Assembly: GCA_028751875.1 (NCBI GenBank)
Contig: CM054143.1
Location: 62,515,828-62,579,827, forward strand
Direction of reading: 5' to 3'
DNA length: 64,000 nucleotides
Source of the DNA: Rapana venosa
Lineage: Eukaryota; Mollusca; Gastropoda; Neogastropoda; Muricidae
Positions 49,101 to 58,725 of the stretch are shown here, piece after piece. The notes beneath the pieces are model-generated. The model was not told the origin of the DNA, searched no databases, and saw only the letters and a program-made list of their open reading frames with translations. A program made the translations under genes and the position numbers. Every line of letters begins with the position of its first letter. Position 1 is the first letter of the stretch.

Positions 49101-52100
49101 AATGAACATCTAGCAATGGCAAAGTCTAACTTTGATTGCATGTGTGTGGTTGTGCGTGTGTGTGTGTGTGCTTGTGGTGGATGTTAGTGTGTCTGAGTGT
49201 GTGTGCGTGTGAGAGCAATCAAGAGAGGCTTTTGGTGGGCATTTAGTTTATCACAGGTAAATGAATGATATATTCCATTGCGCAGAATGTAAGTGTATCA
49301 CAGAAAATTGATGTCATGGCGTATATTACAAGAACTGAATCCAACAGGGGAAGGAAGGAAGGGAGGAAAAGTTAGGTTTCATCAGATTTTGTTTCATTTT
49401 TCAAGTCACATCGAGCAAGACAGTGTATTGATTTGACATCGCCACGTTCTGTCAGTGAGCAGAACACCATGAAATGCTTCACCCAGTGTCAATGTTACTG
49501 CAGTGTGTCACATGACTGTCACAGGGGAAATGTGGGGTCATTGTTTTTCACAGGTTGAAGGACTTTATCATGGATTAGAATAGAAACTGTACCTCATCCT
49601 TGTGTGAAAGTGTATATTATATGTATGTCCTCTCCATAACCAGCTTTTATAATGACCTCACTGAGCCAGAGTTATTAGAAACTATGCTCATTTGAAAAGA
49701 TGTCTGAAGTGAATGCATAAATCTGAAGATAAGGATCAGAATTAAAAACCAGTTAGTGCTATTCTTCCATACAGCAGAAAGAAGAGCAAGTGGAAAACCA
49801 GGGGAAAAGTTGATGAACACAACACCACCTGTATAGTGTATCAATCTGTGTGCAGCTAAATTGGAAGAGTATTAGAGGCCTTTTTTTTTCTTGTTTAAAA
49901 AAAAAGAATTAATTGAAGTAGGAACATTACTAAATAATAATAAATGGAATCTATATAGTGCTGAATCTTGCTAAGGAAACAAATCAAAGTGTTTGCATTC
50001 AAATCATTTACACGTATGCAACATGTTCTTATCTAATGAGGTAGTTTGTAGTCTATATATCCTGCCATGCTGAAATACAACACCAGCCCCCCCCCCCCCC
50101 CCCAAAAAAAAAAAAAAAAAAAGAATTGTCCCCAAAGAAGCAAAGAAACCAAGTGTATATAATCATATATATATATATATGTGTGTGTGTGAATAGATGC
50201 ATCAGCAGGGGATCCTGAAGACGGATGACCTGATCACCCGCTTCTTCCGCCTGTGCACGGAGATGTGTGTGGACCTGTGCTACCGCGCCCTGGGGGAGCA
50301 GTCGCACTCCCCCACCCTGGTGCGGGCCAAGTGCTTCCACACGCTGGACGCCTTCGTGCGGCTGATCGCCCTGCTGGTGAAGCACTCCGGCGACAACGCC
50401 AACACCGTCACCAAGATCAACCTGCTCAACAAGGTGTCACACCCTCCCCCTTTTTTTCTTTTCTTTCTTTCTTCTCCCCCCAAACGTGTCTATGTGACCG
50501 TTTATATCCCCGCCATTTAGGTAGCCATGTTTCAACTTCGGGGATGGTGTCTAAACCAGATGCTTAGGCTGACAAAAGTTTTTGCTGTAGGCTGACAAAG
50601 TGTTTATTGAAGCCGAATACAGATACAGAGAACAAAGAGTCTACCTTCATAGGGTTTTTCCGAACATTGCAGCTCATCAGTAACACACAGAAATTTACTT
50701 CACGTAAAAAGAAACTTTGAAAAGCCATGCTTTTGCAAACGTATACATGCATGCACATCAGTAACACACAGAGAAATTGACTTCACATAACAACAAAAAA
50801 TTAAACCTTAAAAAAAGCAGTGCTTATGCAAACATGTGCATGCATGCTTGTTCATATGCAAGCATGCACACAAAACTATGCGCTCGCTCCCCCATCTCTC
50901 TCTCACACATGCATGCACACACACTCACACACACACACACACACACACACATGTGCGTATGCAAGTACACATACCCACGAGAGTTGATACTTTTTTCTTT
51001 TTTTTAAAGTGTATGTTTTTCCTGGCAGGTTCTTGGCATCGTGGCAGGAGTGCTGCTTCAGGACCACGAGGTCCGATACACCGAATTCCAACAGCTCCCA
51101 TATCACCGCATCTTCATCATGCTCTTCATCGAGCTCAATGCTCCTGAACCCATCCTGGAAGGCATCAACTATCAGGTCCTGGCAGCCTTCTGGTGAGGCT
51201 GCACACCAGTCACGGTGGTGCTTCTTGTTTCATTTGTCACTCCTTGGAATCATTGCGAGATTGTTAAGGACTCACTGGATGAGAAGTTTGTGTGCATCAC
51301 ATTTTAAAGTACCTTGCTATATATAGGCAGCCTTATTCTGACTTCAGAGGATTTTTTCTCCTATGAATAGCATGCAGAAGAAATAGGTCAGTCTTTATAG
51401 AATTTGTAGTTGTCTGTCTGTCTGTGTCTTACTTCTGTGGTAAAGTCAAAGGTTAGAATGGCAACGCTGTGATAGTGGCATGATGGAAATGCCGATCACT
51501 ATGTGTGTGTTGAAATTTGAAAGTAAATACGTGTGAAGAATGCTGATAGGGAGAGAAAGAGAGAGACACAATGTTGTAGTCCTTTGCAGATACTCCTGCA
51601 TTGTTCCATGTTCATGTTGTGTGTGTGTGTGTGTGTCGAACAAACAGCCAAGTGTTCCACATCCTGCGCCCCTCCAAAGCCCCTGCCTTTGCCTTTGCCT
51701 GGATGGAGCTGATCTCACACCGTGTGTTCATTGGCCGTCTCCTGGCCTTGACCCCTGGTCAGAGGGTAAGAAGATAGACAAGAACCCTGTTCTTTTTCTT
51801 TTTCCTTTCTTCCTTGTCTTTCCTTCTGGTAGCTCAGGTCAGGTGTCGCTGTTTCCCTGTCTTTTCCCTTTGTTGAAGTCTTGCAGATCTGCATGAAATG
51901 GTCTGTGCAGAGGCTTTAGATCAAAACCGTGTTCCCAGATTAGTTTTGCTCATGTGTTCATTGTTTTTTTTAAAATTATCAAAATTTATGTTTGTGTCGA
52001 AGATTCTTTCTTGTTCATCTATTTCTTTTACTTTTGAAAATAAAATTGAAGTACAGATTTTACATTTTGTTTTAAAATGCAATTTCTAATTATATTTTCT

Positions 52101-55100
52101 TTGAAAATGGCTACAGTACTTCAAGAAAAGTGTTTGATGCGCCCAGTGTCTGATGTGTGTGAAATTTTCATAGTTAGAGCTGATGAAAGGGTATGAAGGT
52201 AGGAGTAGAGAATGACTGAAACTGAAGCAGCAGTGAAGTGTGACAGTTTGCAGTACTGCACGTTGTTTGTGATTGTGAACAGTTTACTTTGAGACCTGAA
52301 GAGACTGTCTTTCCTCTCTTGAAATATTGAAAAATACCTTAAAATAGTTAGGTCAGTAGTCTTTCACATATTTCTTGCCTCGTACATTTTTTTGGTTTAA
52401 TATTTGTTTGAAGTAAGTCTAACAGAGATTGAATCAATGTACTTAGACCCTTGTAATTTAGTTATTCAGAAGAGATTGAATAAATCTACTTTAGACCCTT
52501 GTAATTTAGTTATTCAGAAATTATTTGGATGTTTTGACAGTCAAGGAGCATGTCTGTCAACACAATGTCACATTTTTTGTTGACCACGATTTTAGATTGC
52601 GGCGTTGTTGGATGAGGCTAACCATGTTTTTAACTTGAAACGTCAGGGCTGGGGCATGTACGCTCAGCTGATGATGGGCCTGTTCAAGTTCCTGTCTCCT
52701 TTCCTGCGCAACGCAGAGCTGAGCAAGTCCACTCAGCTGCTGTACAAGGTCAGTGTGTGTGTGTGTTTTATTTTATTCATTTATTTCAAGGATAATGGAA
52801 TAAACACTCATGTGCTTTCTTTCACCCAGTCCACATGTGTATGCAGTTTTGTAAATTTTGTCATCCGTTCCCACGGCACACTGTGGCCTACTCTTCCAAA
52901 AAGCAGAAAGGGTTATTAAGTATGTGCAAGGTGTTCTGCGTGCATTCACACACAGGATCTCGGTTTATAGTCTCATCCAAAGGACTTTTGGGGAGAGTGG
53001 AGTCGGCACTGATATTAACTTCAAAGGAAAACTCCTCTTGAACGAGATTCAAACCCGGGTCAGCAGATCATGAATACATCGTTCCAACCACCAGGCTATC
53101 CTATCCCTCATGTGTGTATGTGTGTGTGCGCACAGAGGCGCACGCACAGAGGCGCACGCACGTGATGGCTGCCTTCACTGACAGTTGATGTTATGTTGTG
53201 GCAGATGGGATTTAGGCTAGTGCTGTTTTGAATTGAACATGCCATTTAATAAAATTTATAGTTATTGCTGGGGTTGGGTTGTTTTTTGGTTGGTTTTTTT
53301 TTTGGGGGGGTCAATATGACATTATGCTGTGAATCTTGAATTTTGGTTTATGTTGTTTGGAATTGACATGCTCTCTAATGTTGGTTGTGGTGGTGGTTGT
53401 ATACATTTTGAGATGATTTTGAACTCTTCCTGTGTTTTGAAATCATTTTCATGTTGGGTTTTTTTCATGGTTTATTTGTGAAATGACAAGCATTGCTAGG
53501 ATAAAGTGGTTGCGTCATGTGATTTTAAGGTTTGACAACCTCTTTGTGTCATTCTTTTAAAACTCCACAGAACCGTGTAGATTGATCACAGGGGACTAGT
53601 TACTTATGATGTAGGTTGCCAGAAGAGTGATGTTGATTGGTGACTGTGTGCCTGCAGGGTACACTGCGCGTGCTGTTGGTGCTGCTGCACGACTTTCCCG
53701 AGTTCCTGTGCGACTACCACTACACCTTCTGCGACGTCATCCCGCCCAACTGCATCCAGATGCGCAACCTGATCCTCAGCGCCTTCCCCCGCAACATGCG
53801 CCTGCCCGACCCCTTCACCCCCAACCTGAAGGTGGACAGCCTGCCCGACATCGCCCAGGCCCCCAGGATCCTCAGCAACTACATCAACATCATCCAGCCC
53901 GCCTCCTTCAAGAAGGTCGGTGTACATACATACACGTGTGCCTGCTTTGGGTGAGAAAGCCGAGATAGGGATCGCTGCATTACAGCCACATCAGATTGTC
54001 TCCAAATTTGGGGTTGTAGGGGGTTTTTATGAGGGGTTTTGCTTTGTTTTGGGTTTTTTGTTTACTGGATTTTGTGTGCTTCCATGATCTTTTCAAGTTC
54101 TGCTTTCCACACAACACTGGCCATATGACCCTCCTTGGTATTGGGGGGATACTGAGATGGCTGTCCAAGTGAAGACAGCTGACTGGGTCAGCTGTCTTTT
54201 AGTGAGTGCTGGAAGTGAATGTTCACACAGAAACAGTGAAACAAAACATAACAAAAACCAAACATTTTTACTTACCCAATGTTTTATAATTTCAGCACCC
54301 TGAAAACAAGAGCACCTCAGGATAATAAAAAAAAAAATCACTCGCACTAACATAAAACCCCGAAAAACTGAAACTCAACACACACACCCCTACCCCCACC
54401 CACCCACCAAGCAAACAAAAATAAGAATCCGGTGAGAAAGTTTGTTTCTGCTCTTGTCTTTTTTTTTGGGTCAAGTGTGGTGTATATGTACAAGGTAACA
54501 ACTGTGATGGTTGTGAGGTGAAATGACTGAACTCTGTGTAATCTTTTGCAGGAGGTGGACACCTACCTGAAAACCCGTTCACCCATCACCTTCCTGTCAG
54601 ATCTCAAGAGTAACCTTCAGGTGAGCAATCTACCCTGCCATAAACACGCACACACAGTCTCTCTCTCTCTCTCTCTCCTCTTCTCTCTCTCTCTCTCTCT
54701 CTCCTCTCTCTCCACACACACACACACATGTTGGTATCTTCCTTTTTGAAAGCTTTTCAAAGAAATCACAATTTTGAACAGTATGCTCTTATATCAGACC
54801 TGTCCAGGTTTGCTAGTTGATGAAACAAAAAGCTTATGAACTGTTGCACAGTGGAAAGAAATTTAGGGCAGGGTGGAGGGAAACAAATGAAGAAAAAGCA
54901 TAATTAGTTGGGGAGGTTTAAAAAGGAGGAAAAAATCGTTTACTCTTTCTACTGAAAAGTGGGGCAAAAGCGCTAAAACTTGGTGAAAAAAAAAAGAAAA
55001 TCGACATGAAAATACTGAAATCAGTAGTATGGGGGTACACAGGTCTGATCATATTGATTTGCCTGTATTTTGTAAGCCTGTATTGAATGTGTCTGTATCT

Positions 55101-58100
55101 TGGATCATGAAATATTTGTATTGCGTCTATATTTTTGCCTGATGTTGCAAGCCTGTATGGAATGTGTGTGTGTGTGTGCATACAGTCATCGGAGGCAGGC
55201 AGCCATTACAACATCCCTCTGGTGAATGCCCTGGTGCTGTACGTGGGCACACAGGCCATCCAGCACGTCAGCTCCAAGGGGCAGACCCCCAGCATGAACA
55301 CCATCGCCCCCTCCCCTCACATGGACATCTTCCAGAACCTGGCCGTCAACCTTGACACTGAGGGTATGTCTGTCTGTCTGTGTTACGTCTGTCTGTCGCT
55401 GTCAAAGAGAGGGTCGGTCTTTGAGTCAGAGAGAGGGTTTGTCTGTCTGTGTTTCAGAAAGAGGGTCTGTCTGTTCATTTGTGTGTTAGAGAGATTTTCC
55501 ATTTGTCTGTGTGTCAGAAAGATTGTCTGTCTGTCCGTTTGTGTGTCAGAGTAGAGGGTGTGTGTCAGAGAGAGGAGACTGTGGTGCTGAGGAGTCAAGA
55601 GGCTGGGTATGTGTGCTGTGTAGCGCTTTGTCCATCTTCAGGCTTTCACAGATTGAAGCTGGGTATGTGTGCTGTGTAGCGCTTTGTCCATCTTCACGCT
55701 TTCACAGATTGAAGCTGGGTATGTGTGCTGTGTAGCACTTTGTCCATCTTCAGGCTTTCACAGATTGAAGCTGGTATGTGTGCTGTGTAGCCTTGTCCAT
55801 CTTCAGCTTTCACAGATTGAAGCGGTATGTGTGCTGTGTAGCGCTTGTCCATCTCAGCTTTCACAGATTGAAGCTGGGTATGTGTGCTGTGTAGCGCTTT
55901 GTCCATCTTCACGCTTTCACAGATTGAAGCTGGGTATGTGTGCTGTGTAGCGCTTTGTCCATCTTCAGGCTTTCACAGATTGAAGCTGGTATGTGTGCTG
56001 TGTAGCGCTTTGTCCATCTTCACGCTTTCACAGATTGAAGCTGGGTATGTGTGCTGTGTAGCGCTTTGTCCATCTTCAGGCTTTCACAGATTGAAGCTGG
56101 GTATGTGTGCTGTGTAGCGCTTTGTCCATCTTCAGGCTTTCACAGATTGAAGCTGGGTATGTGTGCTGTGTAGCGCTTTGTCCATCTTAGGCTTTCACAG
56201 ATTGAAGCTGGGTATGTGTGCTGTGTAGCGCTTTATCCATCTTCAGGCTTTCACAGATTGAAGCTCCTTAGAGTGAAGATGATGTCTCCTTTTGCAGAAA
56301 ATGTCTATATAGAATAGACAACAGTGTAAATATGTGTGTTGTGAGGGTGGGTGTATGTGTGTGTTTGGAGAGTGTGTAAGTGTTGTGAGTGTGTGTGTGT
56401 TTTAGCTGATAATGTGATATGTTCTGTGAATATCATATTTACTCTTGCCAAGGAAGGAAGGTGGCAGGATGGTTAAGCCGTTTTGCCTGCCAACAAGTAA
56501 ACCGTGAGGTTCTGGGTTCGATTCCCAGCCTCGCCCTTTCTTCCCAGTTTGACAAAAAAATTAAACTGAATGTCAATGTCCTTTGGATGAGACTATAAAC
56601 CGAGGCCCCGTGTGCGAACGCATGCAGAACATCTTGCGCACATGTTAAATCCTGTTCCGCTTTTCGAAAGAGTAGACTGTTGTGTGCCGGTGGGAACAGA
56701 TGACAAAATTGACAAAACCGCATACACACGGGGACTGGATGTAAAAAAGCACATGAGTGCTTATTCCATTATCCTCGATATATAAAAAAATTTTTAAAAA
56801 TAAAAAAGGGGGGGGGCCCTTTGTTGTGAGAAAGGTGACTGAACCTGGCCAATTCTGCATTCCTCCTTAGGATGAGGCTATAAACAGAAGTCCCGTGTGC
56901 GAATGCACTTAGAACATCATGCGCACACGTTAAAACCCGTTTCACTTTTCAGAAGAGTAGGCCTTAGTATGCCGGTGGGACAATGACAAAATATACAAAA
57001 ACTGCATACACATGGGGACTGGATGTAAAAAAAAGCACTATCTATCTATCTGTCCCGTAGTCTGACGACCGTGGGGGCACCCTCAAAGACTCAGCAACCA
57101 GTTCCCTCCATTCCTCTCTCTGTTCTGCCTTTCTCAGGGTTTTGTTGAGTTCTAGGCCTGTCCATTCGCTGATGTTATCCTCCCAGCTCTTCCTTGGTCT
57201 GCCTCTTCTTCTTCCTCCTTGGACAGTGCCTTGCAAAACTGTCTTTGTAATTCCTTGGGATCTTGTGACATGCCCATACCACTTAAGTTTACGCTTTTTC
57301 ACGATCGTTAGAAGGTTCTCATAGGGTCCAATGGTTTGCTGGATTCTGTTATGCACGCTTTCGTTGCTTATGTGGTCTTTGTAGGAGATGCCAAGGAGCC
57401 TCCGAAAGCATCTCATCTCCACTGCCTGTACTCTTCTCTCCAAATCTGCAGTCAGGGTCCATGATTCACAGGCATACAGAAATATGGATATGACAAGGGA
57501 GCGCATTAGTCTGATCTTGGAGATAAGTGAGATATTCTTATCTCTCCAGATGGTGTTTAGTTTTGACAAAGCTGTTATTGTCTGTGCAGTCCTGCATACT
57601 ACTTCTGGCTTGGATCCCTGGTCGGATACAATGGCTCCCAGGTACTTGAAGCTTTGAACTGTTTCCAGCTTCTGGTCATTAACCCTGATATCAGTGCTAA
57701 TGCCGTTGGTGTTATTAGTCATCAGTTTGGTCTTCTCTGCACTGATTTCCATGCCGTATGTTTTGGAGGCCTTATCCAAGTGTTCTGTTAGGCTGGCAAG
57801 CTCTTTTTCTGATCCTGCTATTCCATCAATGTCATCTGCGAAGCGGAGGTTTGTGATCGTTCTGCCACCAATGCTGACTGATCCTTCATGATGTTCCAGT
57901 GCATCAGCCATGATTCTCTCAAGGAAGATGTTGAAAAGAGTGGGTGAGAGTAGACAGCCCTGCCTTACTCCAACTGTTGTTCGAAACCATTCTCCAATGT
58001 TGTTGTTGTAGTACACTGTACTGGTGGCCTCGCTGTACAGCTGTTTGATGACTCTGATCAGGTTTGCATTGATGCTGTACAAATTCATGGTTGCCCACAA

Positions 58101-58674
58101 AGCTGCATGCCACACCCTGTCAAATGCCTTCTTAAAATCGATAAATACGTGGTAAAGGTCTTGTTGATGTACACGAGTGCTTATTCCATTATTCTCAAAA
58201 TAAAAGAAGGAATAAACAAATAACTCTTAACTGGATCAGAAGAAATGCTAGTCTTTACGTGAACAGAACCTGATAGCTCAGTGTGTGTGTGTGTGTGTGT
58301 GTAGGTCGGTACCTGTTCCTGACAGCGGTGTCGAACCAGCTGCGGTACCCCAACAGCCACACGCACTACTTCAGCTGCTGCCTGCTGTACCTCTTCGCTC
58401 AAGCCCACACTGAGGCCGTGAAGGAGCAGATCACCAGGTGAGCAACACCCCCCCCCCCCCCCCCCCTCCACCCCCCCCCCTACCCCTCTGTTGTCCTCTG
58501 CAGGGCAGGAGGGTGTGATACAATGCACATTGTGTGGTCATATTCAGGGGGGTTTTCCTCGGGGTGGGGGGGGGGGGGGGGTTGTTGTTTTTTAAAGGAA
58601 TTTGGGGGGATGATAAAGGGTAAGTGAGTGTCATATGTGCATTTGTATTCATTTGCTGGGCTCAGTTGCTGCTG

Positions 58675-58725
<51 letters not shown>

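Noticed and set aside
55449..56117. Cys/Leu-rich open frames around 55.5-56.1 kb
   Set aside because: Frame-cycling reads of the 56-bp minisatellite.
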